From Phytophthora quininea (taxonomy: Eukaryota > Oomycota > Peronosporomycetes > Peronosporales > Peronosporaceae), in contig JAAVTG010000570.1 in the NCBI GenBank assembly GCA_011947345.1, positions 310,001 through 374,000 on the forward strand: a stretch of 64,000 nucleotides of DNA, given 5' to 3'. The translations under genes were made by a program, and so were the position numbers. Positions 32,961 to 43,242 of the stretch are shown in pieces. How positions within the stretch are numbered: position 1 is the first letter of the stretch; each line of letters starts with the position of its first letter. The notes beneath the pieces were generated by a model. That model saw only the letters and a list, made by a program, of their open reading frames with translations, did no database searches and had not been told where the DNA came from.

Positions 32961-33716
32961 TTACGCGTGGTGGATGTCAACTAAAAGTCGATAGAATCCG
33001 GCCCCTGCAACCCCACCGAGCAAACTACCCGCGATTGGAACCCAAAAGTAGTAGTTGTGCGCAACAAACACTTTCGATCCCCAGCCAGCGCAGAAGGTGA
33101 ATAACCGAGGACCCAAATCACGAGCAGGATTCACAGCACTCGTGCCGAAAGCCATTCCGATGCACATGATCATCAAACAGTAGGCGGACGGAGCACCCAC
33201 GGGACCCGCAGAGCAATTTCGCTGGTCCGAAATGGCGAAGATACCTAGCACCAACACGGCAGTACCCACGAACTCCCCGAAAAACGCCATGCAGTTCGAA
33301 ATGCCGTCGCTCGGATACGTCGCAAAGCTGCTCTGCGTCGTCATACGGTTCGGATCAACCGCGTTCAGATTTTGCCACTGCATCACCCAGACAACGAAAG
33401 CGCCAGCGAATGCCCCCAACAATTGGGAGATCACGTAGCTCGGAGCTTTCCACCACGGCAGACGACCGTGCACCGCCAACGCAAATGTCACTGCAGAGTT
33501 CAAGTGAGCTCCGCTAATCCCCAGTGAACAATACGCGCCAAGCATCACTCCGATCCCCCAGCAAATATTGATGCTCAAAAACGTGCCGTTCTTCTCCCCA
33601 GAGTTGATCACCTGGTTGTTAACGCCCATGCCGAAAACTAGCATCACGAAGGTGCCTAAAAACTCTGCCAAGCACTCGCGCAAATGCTGTTTTGCGTCCG
33701 CAATCGCAGCAGCCAC
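32961..33716 (-). CDS. MIP family protein 11, divergent, shortened before the second pore box
   Basis: A 251-residue frame. HLRECLAEFLG begins almost at the N-terminus and the usual tail with MPxTPK is missing in this frame; a neighbouring frame carries MNASEDPLVINP, so the start may be out of frame. The first box is GAHLNSAV (NSA). Before the second box it reads AFGTSAVNPARD where relatives have AFGMNTGYAVNPARD. This in-frame loss of three residues removes the aromatic filter residue. It ends LLVDIHHA. Codon use and sequence are more diverged than in neighbours. Either a channel with altered selectivity or a decaying copy. Confidence 0.8.
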   Translation of the reverse strand: MAAAIADAKQHLRECLAEFLGTFVMLVFGMGVNNQVINSGEKNGTFLSINICWGIGVMLGAYCSLGISGAHLNSAVTFALAVHGRLPWWKAPSYVISQLLGAFAGAFVVWVMQWQNLNAVDPNRMTTQSSFATYPSDGISNCMAFFGEFVGTAVLVLGIFAISDQRNCSAGPVGAPSAYCLMIMCIGMAFGTSAVNPARDLGPRLFTFCAGWGSKVFVAHNYYFWVPIAGSLLGGVAGAGFYRLLVDIHHA

Positions 33717-34033
33717 GACGGGTTGATTACCAACGGGTCTTCAGACGCATTCATATATCTGCTCTCGGAAGCGATTCCCAAGTCTTCAAAGTCGTATTTG
33801 GTCTGGGAAACCACGGTGTACGAGAAACCGTGCAATTGCGAACGGCTTAAGAATTTCGGAAGTGTATCAGCGCGGGAATGAACTTTTGCGGCACCATCAT
33901 CATGAGATACCATCAACATTGTTTTTCTTTCGCAAATGAAAGCAAACAAGAAAAGCGGAGCCGAAGGCGTTGCTACCGCACGGTTAAAAGTGAAACTTTT
34001 AGAACTAACTCTATTGCACTGTTACAGCATGTT
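33717..34033. other. Intergenic region between MIP 11 and the second palindrome
   Basis: No supported gene. Holds the presumed 5' region of MIP 11. Confidence 0.4.
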
Positions 34034-34062
34034 TATCGGGTCAATCTAGACTGACGTCGTGC

Positions 34063-34956
34063 TCACTGCTGGTTCTGTGGGTGGTGGATCTCCACCAGCA
34101 CGCGGTACAAACCGCCGCCCGCCACGCCGCCGAACAGCGGAGCCACCAGCGGGATCCAGAAGTAGTAGTTGCGCGTCGTGAACACCTTCGAGCCCCACCC
34201 GGCGCAGAACGTGAACAGCCGAGGACCCAAGTCACGCGCAGGGTTCACAGCGTAGCCAGTGTTCATGCCGAACGCCATGCCCAGCGCCATGATCATCAAC
34301 GCAAACGCGAACGGTGCGCCGACGGGGCCCGCCGGACGGTTGCGCTTGTCCGTGATGGCGTAGATGCTCAGCACCAGCATGGCCGTGCCGATGAACTCGG
34401 TGTAGAAGGCCGTGTAGTTGGAGATCTGGTCGCTCGGGTACGTCGAGAAGCTGCTCTGCGTGGTCTCGCGGTCCGGGTCCACCACGTTCAGGTTCTGGTA
34501 CTGCATGACGTAGATGACGAAGGCGCCGCAGAAGGCTCCGAGCAGCTGCGAGATCATGTAACCGGGCGCCTTCCACCACGGCAGACGACCGTACACGCAG
34601 TGGGCCAGTGTCACGGCCGTGTTGAGGTTGGCGCCGGAGATGCCCTCGGAGCAGTAGACGCCGATGAGCACGCCGATGCCCCAGCACATGTTGATGCTGA
34701 GCCACGTGCCGTTGGCGTCCTTGGAGTTCACGACTTGGTTGTTGACGCCCATGCCGAAGACGATCATGACGAAGGTGCCGAGGAACTCGGCCAGGCACTC
34801 GCGCATGTGCACGCTCTGGGTGGTAAATCGCGAGAGCGAGGAGGCCTTGGTCTGCGTGGCGACGGCGTCCTTGGGCGTCTGCGGGATGTCGATGTAGCCG
34901 TTCTCGACCTTGTCCAGGTCGTCGACGGCGGGCGTGGGGGCTTGTGTGGAGGCCAT
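34063..34956 (-). CDS. MIP family aquaglyceroporin 12 (second palindrome, left; intact)
   Basis: Intact 297-residue frame from the ATG at 34956 (MASTQAPTPAVDDLDKVENGY). Its N-terminal tail (YIDIPQTPK) and C-terminus (GGGLYRVLVEIHHPQNQQ) differ from pair A-C genes, yet the core from GTFVMIVFG to YYFWIPLV is almost base-identical to them. This is the clearest sign of gene conversion limited to the membrane core. Boxes GANLNTAV and AVNPARDLGPR. Confidence 0.93.
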   Translation of the reverse strand: MASTQAPTPAVDDLDKVENGYIDIPQTPKDAVATQTKASSLSRFTTQSVHMRECLAEFLGTFVMIVFGMGVNNQVVNSKDANGTWLSINMCWGIGVLIGVYCSEGISGANLNTAVTLAHCVYGRLPWWKAPGYMISQLLGAFCGAFVIYVMQYQNLNVVDPDRETTQSSFSTYPSDQISNYTAFYTEFIGTAMLVLSIYAITDKRNRPAGPVGAPFAFALMIMALGMAFGMNTGYAVNPARDLGPRLFTFCAGWGSKVFTTRNYYFWIPLVAPLFGGVAGGGLYRVLVEIHHPQNQQ

Positions 34957-35014
34957 GTCGAAGGTTGTGTGTAGTTGTTGCTTGGAGACTGGCGGACTTG
35001 GCCAGTGGAAGGCG

Positions 35015-35030
35015 AAAGGAAGAATGAGAC
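35015..35030 (-). promoter_or_regulatory. Inr-like core promoter of MIP gene 12
   Basis: Reverse strand GTCTCATTCTTCCTTT, about 60 nt before the ATG at 34956; mirrored at 40679-40694. Confidence 0.5.
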
Positions 35031-36069
35031 TGGAGGCCACTGCTGCTTGGTCGACGGCGAGACGCGCGCTCGGCCGATTGCTGGTCAAGTCGGTTCGCGC
35101 AAAGCACGATTAAACCGCCTGATTATTGTGTGCAACTGGGCGCGATAGCATGTCCGCGGCGCGTGTCTTTAGAAAGCCTATCCGCATTCCAGTCGACCTG
35201 CTCGCCACCGATTTGGTTTTGTTGTCTTTTGCCACGTCTCAATGCGCAGCAGTCACTGCTTCCTTCGGTCGACTGGCGGGCGTAGCGATGTCACGTGGCG
35301 ATACACTCACTTGCTCTCTAAGCAGTTAAGCGGCCGCAGCGAGATGGAGGCACCAAATCTTGCAGCGCCTCAGTGGAACGGAGGTTTGCACTTTGTAGTA
35401 GAACATCTGCCAGTACAATGATTGTCCTCAATATCACAATATCACACGAATGATGGCAATATCAGGCAATACATAGAGTGTACTCCGAAGATCATAATTG
35501 GGCAAGTTCGGTCACCGCCGCCGAAAATGGCGATTGACCACGAGTCGACCCGCGCGCACTGAAAACTTATTGCGGTCGAGTCGTCTCACTTGTCGGCATT
35601 GGTCTAAAGCCGGTGTTGGCAAGAATCTTGGTCCGTGTTAATACAGCAGTGCAGTGCCTGTACAGCATAGTGTAGTCGCATCGGCCGATCGCCGAGTTTT
35701 TGTGGCGCGGACCGAGCAAATGGCTCCGTCCCGGTTTGATACGTTGGTTTAACAAGCAATCGACCTCCCGGCGCAAGCCAGTCAATGTCACTCTGGCCGT
35801 TGTGTCGGTCAGCCAGGAGCGCGTGCGTGAGTTCTGATAGGGCCCCCTCCCTCCTTGCCTCGATGGTCCAGCAAGCCTCTCGCCAGACGAACCGCCAGAA
35901 CGGAGACCGCGAAGCTCGATGCGGTGATTTTAATCTAGGCCGCGCTCCTGTCAACTGTACGGCGCTGTCGCGTTAGCCGCGCACGGGCACCACAGCGGAA
36001 ACAGTGCAATACAAGCTCGGCAATCTATCGATTGGGCTGCTCCAAACTGGTGGCGCACTTACTGCCGGT
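35031..36069. other. Palindrome arm without gene
   Basis: About 1 kb mirrored in the right arm. No supported gene; open frames are short. Confidence 0.35.
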
Positions 36070-36145
36070 CCTGCGGGTGGTGTATCTACCCAGGGCGCGC
36101 TACAGACCGCCACGCTGCCCGACTACGGGATCCAGAGTGGCGACT
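36070..36145 (-). pseudogene. MIP C-terminal fossil in left arm
   Basis: CTGCGGGTGGTG...CTACAGACCGCC...GGGATCCAGA matches the 3' coding end of MIP genes on the reverse strand (WIP ... GLYR ... IHHPQ), with many changes and no upstream MIP sequence. Mirrored at 39566-39641. Confidence 0.65.
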
Positions 36146-36319
36146 AATTTCTGATTGTGTCCGTTGCACGAAGGCATACTCAACTCAAGCCTATTTTTTC
36201 TGCTTGGAGGACGTTCGTTTTTAGGCCCATCCTGCTTCAGAGTGGCTCGTCTGCGTGCGAGCCGACTCGCGCCGCGAGTCTTTGGCCCCATGCGGTGCGC
36301 CAGCGTTCGGCGATGGATT

Positions 36320-36901
36320 TCACATCCGCCGCATGTGGCAGGTCCGCTCAGATGGACGGGTGGAGCGCTTCAAGGTGGGTTGGCTCGCTGGGGCAGGTTG
36401 GCCGAAGGCAGCAGCAGTCGGGCTGGGCTCACCTAGTACATTGTGGCGATCGTCCCGAAAGGCGACGATCGCAGACGGACGCACCGAAAGCGCTACGCCC
36501 GACTGCAGCTGCAAGCTACAGTTGACAGTTTCTTGCCACACCTGCTCGGTTGCCAACAGCAGGCTCACGTCATACCACTTGCCCCTCAAGTTCGACAACT
36601 GCAACAACTTGGCTCTGCATATTAACCTCCAGGCCCCGGTCGGATTAAAACAGCGCTGCTCGGTGGGGCAACAACCACCGCCGAAATCAATAAACGTCTT
36701 GCCAGCTCCGCTTCGCCACGCAAAACGCCGAGCCGGACAGGGAAGCGCACAGTGCTCGCTCGACGAAAAGAAGCGAGGCAGATATTCTCGCGCGTTGGCG
36801 TCTCGAATCAGCCGCCGTGGCGCGGTGTTGGGTGGATGCGTGCCTTGGCGGCCGCGCGGTGGCCACGCACTTGGTTCGTGTCTTGCTTCTGCTTTGCTCA
36901 A
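36320..36901 (-). CDS. Uncharacterised open frame in left arm
   Basis: 193 codons. Not recognised. The C-terminal half (LLQLSNLRGKWYDVSLLLA, then QSGVALSVRPSAIVAFRDD) looks protein-like, the N-terminal half is Arg/Pro-rich and doubtful. The mirrored frame at 38808-39390 is nearly the same but broken once. It may be a piece of a retroelement or host gene amplified with the arm. Weak call. Confidence 0.25.
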   Translation of the reverse strand: MSKAEARHEPSAWPPRGRQGTHPPNTAPRRLIRDANAREYLPRFFSSSEHCALPCPARRFAWRSGAGKTFIDFGGGCCPTEQRCFNPTGAWRLICRAKLLQLSNLRGKWYDVSLLLATEQVWQETVNCSLQLQSGVALSVRPSAIVAFRDDRHNVLGEPSPTAAAFGQPAPASQPTLKRSTRPSERTCHMRRM

Positions 36902-37467
36902 CGATCGGGCGTCGTCCTCTTGTCGCGCGTGGGGCCGTCATACCGTCTCGATCGTACAGAGTAGTCCGCACGAGCTCTCCCCGCAGGATTTTCGTCGCGA
37001 CTCGCGCGTTGTCGTTGAAGACAACTCGTCATCCTTAGCGTTCGAAAGCAAACCCAGCGATGTGTCTTTGTGTGTCGTCGTCTGGTTCAGACGCGATGTC
37101 GGGGCAGTACCGATAGTTGATTAGGAGTGTTGGCGCATGCGGATCACTGACACTGAAGCAAGGACAGCTTCGTACTATGATACGAGGAAGCGACGTAAAG
37201 CCTGGTCCAGGAGGGGTGCTGCTTGTTCGCCGTGATATTCGCTGTTGTTTTTCGGTCAGCGTTTCAAATCAGCCACGCCTGATTTCGGTGTTTGACGTTA
37301 TCTTGGAATTTGTAAACCGGATCTTGAAGGGCCGCAGAAACGTGCCATACTGTTGAAACGGCTCGAGTACTGGACAAGCACCACGATCCAACCAAAAATC
37401 GCAGGCCTGCCACTCTGCCATTCTCACATTCGCCTCGTTCTTGCCAAGTCGACACAAACCCGACACG

Positions 37468-38399
37468 ATGGCTCCGACACCCTCCCACCAAACCGCCGCA
37501 GCTGCCGCGTCACCTTACAGTCAGCTGCAGTCCTTCGACGACCTCGTAGACAAGGTCGAGAGCGGCTACGCCGGTATGCCGCTAACCCCAAGACCACCAC
37601 GCCCGAAGATAAGCCCACAAGCCTCCACCGCTTCACCGTCGAGAGCGTGCACGTCCGTGAATGCCTGGCCGAGTTTCTCGGCACCTTCGTCATGATCGTC
37701 TTCGGCATGGGCGTCAACAACCAAGTTGTGAACTCCGAGGACAAGAACGGCACGTGGCTCAGCATCAACATTTGTTGGGGTATCGGCGTCATGCTAGGTG
37801 TCTACTGCTCCGAAGGAGTTAGCGGAGCCAACCTCAACACGGCGGTGACACTGGCCCACTGCGTATATGGCCGCTTGCCGTGGTGGAAAGCCCCGGGTTA
37901 CATGATCTCGCAGCTGCTCGGAGCCTTCTGCGGCGCCTTCGTCATCTACGTCATGCAGTACCAGAACCTGAACGTGGTGGACCCGGACCGCGAGATCACG
38001 CAGAGCAGCTTCGCCACCTATCCGAGTGACAACATATCCAACTACACAGCATTCTACACCGAGTTCATTGGCACGGCCATGCTGGTGCTGAGTATCTACG
38101 CCATCACGGACACGAAAAACCGTCCTGCTGGCAAGTACGGTAACGCGTTCGCTTTTGCTCTGATGATCATGGCGCTGGGCATGGCATTTGGTATGAACAC
38201 TGGCTACGCCGTGAACCCCGCACGTGATTTGGGACCGCGTATTTTCACTAGCATCGCTGGCTGGGGCTCCAAAGTGTTCACGATCCGTAACTACTACTTC
38301 TGGATTCCGATCATTGCCCCACTACTCGGTGGTGTCGCCGGTGCCGGGCTGTACCGTGTCCTTGTCGAAATCCACCACCCGCGAGGACCTCTGCTTTGA
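37468..38399 (+). CDS. MIP family aquaglyceroporin 13 (palindrome loop; frameshift in C-tract)
   Basis: Start MAPTPSHQTAAAAASP at 37468; tail KVESGYAGMPLTP then CCCC at 37586-37589 (CCCCC expected for TPK), and the frame moves by one. The MIP domain is intact to IHHPRGPLL (38399): GANLNTAV, AVNPARDLGPR. It is more diverged than the pair genes, but 37894-37995 is a patch identical to them, a likely conversion tract. It lies alone in the 1.35-kb loop between the two arms. Confidence 0.88.
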
Positions 38400-38807
38400 A
38401 CCACAACGAGGCTGCGGGAAATTTTAGCCACTACGCGAATGCCTCAAGTGTCCAAATAGATGGCAACCGCGGCGCTTACTACCTTTCTAGACTGTACAGC
38501 GTGCAATAAACTATCTGTCCTTGCTTCAGTGTCAGTGATCCGCATGCGCCAACACTCCTAATCAACTATCGGTACTGCCCCGACATCGCGTCTGAACCAG
38601 ACGACGACACACAAAGACACATCGCTGGGTTTGCTTTCGAACGCTAAGGATAACCAGGGACCGACTCCCGGACAGGATGACGAGTTGTCTTCAACGACAA
38701 CGCGCGAGTCGCGACGAAAATCCTGCGGGGAGAGCTCGTGCGGACTACTCTGTACGATCGAGACGGTATGACGGCCCCACGCGCGACAAGAGGACGACGC
38801 CCGATCG

Positions 38808-39390
38808 TTGAGCAAAGCAGAAGCAAGACACGAACCAAGTGCGTGGCCACCGCGCGGCCGCCAAGGCACGCATCCACCCAACACCGCGCCACGGCGGCTG
38901 ATTCGAGACGCCAACGCGCGAGAATATCTGCCTCGCTTCTTTTCGTCGAGCGAGCACTGTGCGCTTCCCCTGTCCGGCTCGGCGTTTTGCGTGGCGAAGC
39001 GGAGCTGGCAAGACGTTTATTGATTTCGGCGGTGGTTGTTGCCCCACCGAGCAGCGCTGTTTTAATCCGACCGGGGCCTGGAGGTTAATATGCAGAGCCA
39101 AGTTGTTGCAGTTGTCGAACTTGAGGGGCAAGTGGTATGACGTGAGCCTGCTGTTGGCAACCGAGCAGGTGTGGCAAGAAACTGTCAACTGTAGCTTGCA
39201 GCTGCAGTCGGGCGTAGCGCTTTCGGTGCGTCCGTCTGCGATCGTCGCCTTTCGGGACGATCGCCACAATGTACTAGGTGAGCCCAGCCCGACTGCTGCT
39301 GCCTTCGGCCAACCTGCCCCAGCGAGCCAACCCACCTTGAAGCGCTCCACCCGTCCATCTGAGCGGACCTGCCACATGCGGCGGATGTGA
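38808..39390 (+). CDS. Uncharacterised open frame in right arm (broken copy)
   Basis: Mirror of 36320-36901, split into two overlapping frames (38808-39023 and 38959-39390) by a small indel around 38965-39000. Function unknown; may not be a gene. Confidence 0.2.
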
Positions 39391-39565
39391 AATCCATCGC
39401 CGAACGCTGGCGCACCGCATGGGGCCAAAGACTCGCGGCGCGAGTCGGCTCGCACGCAGACGAGCCACTCTGAAGCAGGATGGGCCTAAAAACGAACGTC
39501 CTCCAAGCAGAAAAAATAGGCTTGAGTTGAGTATGCCTTCGTGCAACGGACACAATCAGAAATTA

Positions 39566-39641
39566 GTCGCCACTCTGGATCCCGTAGTCGGGCAGCGTGG
39601 CGGTCTGTAGCGCGCCCTGGGTAGATACACCACCCGCAGGA
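39566..39641 (+). pseudogene. MIP C-terminal fossil in right arm
   Basis: Mirror copy of 36070-36145. Confidence 0.65.
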
Positions 39642-40678
39642 CCGGCAGTAAGTGCGCCACCAGTTTGGAGCAGCCCAATCGATAGATTGCCGAGCTTGTA
39701 TTGCACTGTTTCCGCTGTGGTGCCCGTGCGCGGCTAACGCGACAGCGCCGTACAGTTGACAGGAGCGCGGCCTAGATTAAAATCACCGCATCGAGCTTCG
39801 CGGTCTCCGTTCTGGCGGTTCGTCTGGCGAGAGGCTTGCTGGACCATCGAGGCAAGGAGGGGGGGGCCCTATCAGAACTCACGCACGCGCTCCTGGCTGA
39901 CCGACACAACGGCCAGAGTGACATTGACTGGCTTGCGCCGGGAGGTCGATTGCTTGTTAAACCAACGTATCAAACCGGGACGGAGCCATTTGCTCGGTCC
40001 GCGCCACAAAAACTCGGCGATCGGCCGATGCGACTACACTATGCTGTACAGGCACTGCACTGCTGTATTAACACGGACCAAGATTCTTGCCAACACCGGC
40101 TTTAGACCAATGCCGACAAGTGAGACGACTCGACCGCAATAAGTTTTCAGTGCGCGCGGGTCGACTCGTGGTCAATCGCCATTTTCGGCGGCGGTGACCG
40201 AACTTGCCCAATTATGATCTTCGGAGTACACTCTATGTATTGCCTGATATTGCCATCATTCGTGTGATATTGTGATATTGAGGACAATCATTGTACTGGC
40301 AGATGTTCTACTACAAAGTGCAAACCTCCGTTCCACTGAGGCGCTGCAAGATTTGGTGCCTCCATCTCGCTGCGGCCGCTTAACTGCTTAGAGAGCAAGT
40401 GAGTGTATCGCCACGTGACATCGCTACGCCCGCCAGTCGACCGAAGGAAGCAGTGACTGCTGCGCATTGAGACGTGGCAAAAGACAACAAAACCAAATCG
40501 GTGGCGAGCAGGTCGACTGGAATGCGGATAGGCTTTCTAAAGACACGCGCCGCGGACATGCTATCGCGCCCAGTTGCACACAATAATCAGGCGGTTTAAT
40601 CGTGCTTTGCGCGAACCGACTTGACCAGCAATCGGCCGAGCGCGCGTCTCGCCGTCGACCAAGCAGCAGTGGCCTCCA

Positions 40679-40694
40679 GTCTCATTCTTCCTTT
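40679..40694 (+). promoter_or_regulatory. Inr-like core promoter of MIP gene 14
   Basis: GTCTCATTCTTCCTTT, about 60 nt before the ATG at 40753. Confidence 0.5.
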
Positions 40695-40752
40695 CGCCTT
40701 CCACTGGCCAAGTCCGCCAGTCTCCAAGCAACAACTACACACAACCTTCGAC

Positions 40753-41645
40753 ATGGCCTCCACACAAGCCCCCACGCCCGCCGTCGACGACCTGGACAAG
40801 GTCGAGAACGGCTACATCGACATCCCGCAGACGCCCAAGGACGCCGTCGCCACGCAGACCAAGGCCTCCTCGCTCTCGCGATTTACCACCCAGAGCGTGC
40901 ACATGCGCGAGTGCCTGGCCGAGTTCCTCGGCACCTTCGTCATGATCGTCTTCGGCATGGGCGTCAACAACCAAGTCGTGAACTCCAAGGACGCCAACGG
41001 CACGTGGCTCAGCATCAACATGTGCTGGGGCATCGGCGTGCTCATCGGCGTCTACTGCTCCGAGGGCATCTCCGGCGCCAACCTCAACACGGCCGTGACA
41101 CTGGCCCACTGCGTGTACGGTCGTCTGCCGTGGTGGAAGGCGCCCGGTTACATGATCTCGCAGCTGCTCGGAGCCTTCTGCGGCGCCTTCGTCATCTACG
41201 TCATGCAGTACCAGAACCTGAACGTGGTGGACCCGAACCGCGAGACCACGCAGAGCAGCTTCTCGACGTACCCGAGCGACCAGATCTCCAACTACACGGC
41301 CTTCTACACCGAGTTCATCGGCACGGCCATGCTGGTGCTGAGCATCTACGCCATCACGGACAAGCGCAACCGTCCGGCGGGCCCCGTCGGCGCACCGTTC
41401 GCCTTCTGCCTCATGATCATGGCGCTGGGCATGGCGTTCGGCATGAACACTGGCTACGCTGTGAACCCTGCGCGTGACTTCGGTCCTCGGCTGTTCACGT
41501 TCTGCGCCGGGTGGGGCTCAAGGTGTTCACGACGCGCAACTACTACTTCTGGATCCCGCTGATGGCTCCGCTGTTCGGCGGCGTGGCAGGCGGCGGTTTG
41601 TATCGCGTGCTGGTGGAGATCCACCACCCACAGAACCAGCAGTGA
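40753..41645 (+). CDS. MIP family aquaglyceroporin 14 (second palindrome, right; C-terminal frameshift)
   Basis: Mirror twin of MIP 12: MASTQAPTPAVDDLDKVENGY start and QNQQ end. One C is missing in GGGGCTCAAGG (41518-41522; others GGGGCTCCAAGG), which puts the last 40 codons out of frame. It differs from its twin by DPNRE for DPDRE, AFCLMIM for AFALMIM and RDFGPR for RDLGPR, the variants of gene 15 (42031) next to it. The right arm has therefore probably been converted by gene 15. Confidence 0.88.
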
Positions 41646-41674
41646 GCACGACGTCAGTCTAGATTGACCCGATA

Positions 41675-42030
41675 GATAGACTGTAACAATGTTCACATAT
41701 ATTGTAAAGACTTCGACGTCATTGTATTTTATCGGGATTTTGGTGTGCATTCGCTACTTGCGGGTACCACGAGGTAGTGGTTGCCAGATATTTTCCTTGA
41801 ATCTTGATCAACGGCTACAAAACAATGGTGCATTCTCTGCTTTCCCGGGCAGTTGTGTTGGGATCCATCGCAATCGCCTCGACATCGGTGGCATCGTTCG
41901 CTGGCGACGAGATGGAAAAACGCTTTTTAAAAGTCGACGCCCGATATGATCCAGGCCAACAAAGTCAGCCGTACAAGTAAATGCGCAAAGTCTATTGGTA
42001 TTGGTGTCAGGTACTCCTCACGAAACCTTC
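41675..42030. other. Intergenic region between convergent MIP genes 14 and 15
   Basis: About 350 bp, no gene seen; 3' ends of both neighbours. Confidence 0.4.
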
Positions 42031-42924
42031 TTAGGCTTGATGCGGAAGTGGCGGGTGGTGGATCTCCACGCACAACCGGTACAGACCAGCACCGGCAACA
42101 CCGCCCAGAAGATCCGCCACAATCGGGATCCAGAAGTAGTAGTTGCGCGTCGTGAACACCTTGGAGCCCCACCCGGCGCAGAACGTGAACAGCCGAGGAC
42201 CGAAGTCACGCGCAGGGTTCACAGCGTAGCCAGTGTTCATGCCGAACGCCATGCCCAGCGCCATGATCATGAGGCAGAAGGCGAACGGTGCGCCGACGGG
42301 GCCCGCCGGACGGTTGCGCTTGTCCGTGATGGCGTAGATGCTCAGCACCAGCATGGCCGTGCCGATGAACTCGGTGTAGAAGGCCGTGTAGTTGGAGATC
42401 TGGTCGCTCGGGTACGTCGAGAAGCTGCTCTGCGTGGTCTCGCGGTTCGGGTCCACCACGTTCAGGTTCTGGTACTGCATGACGTAGATGACGAAGGCGC
42501 CGCAGAAGGCTCCGAGCAGCTGCGAGATCATGTAACCGGGCGCCTTCCACCACGGCAGACGACCGTACACGCAGTGGGCCAGTGTCACGGCCGTGTTGAG
42601 GTTGGCGCCGGAGATGCCCTCGGAGCAGTAGACGCCGATGAGCACGCCGATGCCCCAGCACATGTTGATGCTGAGCCACGTGCCGTTGGCCTCCTTGGAG
42701 TTGGTCACCTGGTTGTTGACGCCCATGCCGAAGACGATCATGACGAAGGTGCCGAGGAACTCGGCGAAGCACTCTCGGAGGTGCACCGAGTTGACGGCGA
42801 AGCGGTAGAGTCCCTTACGCTCGACCGGGATGATGGTGGTCGCTTTGGGGGTGTCGGGCATGCCGGCATAGCCGTTCTCGACCTTGTCGACCAGGTCGTA
42901 GCTGAGGTCTTGCGTGGAAGCCAT
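42031..42924 (-). CDS. MIP family aquaglyceroporin 15 (intact)
   Basis: Intact 297-residue frame from the ATG at 42924 (MASTQDLSYDLVDKVENGY). The tail AGMPDTPKATTIIPVERKG is shared with genes 16 and 17, as are HLRECFAEF (F for L) and VTNSKEANG. The pore segment is LLGAFCGAF, unlike the LLGAFIGAF of 16 and 17. GANLNTAV and AVNPARDFGPR boxes; end HHPPLPHQA. An upstream in-frame extension to 43146 looks like leader. Confidence 0.93.
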   Translation of the reverse strand: MASTQDLSYDLVDKVENGYAGMPDTPKATTIIPVERKGLYRFAVNSVHLRECFAEFLGTFVMIVFGMGVNNQVTNSKEANGTWLSINMCWGIGVLIGVYCSEGISGANLNTAVTLAHCVYGRLPWWKAPGYMISQLLGAFCGAFVIYVMQYQNLNVVDPNRETTQSSFSTYPSDQISNYTAFYTEFIGTAMLVLSIYAITDKRNRPAGPVGAPFAFCLMIMALGMAFGMNTGYAVNPARDFGPRLFTFCAGWGSKVFTTRNYYFWIPIVADLLGGVAGAGLYRLCVEIHHPPLPHQA

Positions 42925-43015
42925 GACTTGGACGATGACACTGGGCTTGTAGAGCTGCGGGTCGCTTAGCCACTCGATGACTTGGAGTGGGTCAAGACTT
43001 GACTGGTGGATGGCG

Positions 43016-43029
43016 AAAAGCAGAATGGC
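43016..43029 (-). promoter_or_regulatory. Inr-like core promoter of MIP gene 15
   Basis: Reverse strand GCCATTCTGCTTTT, about 95 nt before the ATG at 42924. Confidence 0.4.
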
Positions 43030-43212
43030 GTCTCCAAGTTGGCCATCGCGAGGAGCAAACCTCAGAAACGAGTCGACGTCCGCGCGTGCAAAGCAAAGCA
43101 GCGAAGGACTCGTCGAGATGTGCATGCAAGACTCCCTGTCACACAAGCACCAAGGCGTGTATTAGTTCCTCCCTCGTGTATTAATTTCAGGTCCCTCGTT
43201 TCTACCTGGTCT

Positions 43213-43242
43213 GGAGGCTGCTTGGTGCGCTGCGTTTCTTTG
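43213..43242. repeat. 30-bp inverted repeat, left copy
   Basis: Perfect reverse complement of 44092-44121; weaker similarity extends inwards for about 70 bp more (43245-43320 against 44015-44090). Confidence 0.9.

Larger units (their letters stand above)
34034..37167. repeat. Second palindrome, left arm (3.1 kb)
   Basis: Reverse complement of 38515-41674. Outer end TATCGGGTCAATC (34034); inner end at AAGGACAG (37167). Contains MIP gene 12, its 5' region, a MIP fossil and an unknown open frame. Lacks a roughly 24-bp segment present in the right arm near 38653. Confidence 0.9.
38515..41674. repeat. Second palindrome, right arm (3.2 kb)
   Basis: Reverse complement of 34034-37167. Has an extra segment of about 24 bp near 38653 and one longer G-run near 39860. 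Confidence 0.9.
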
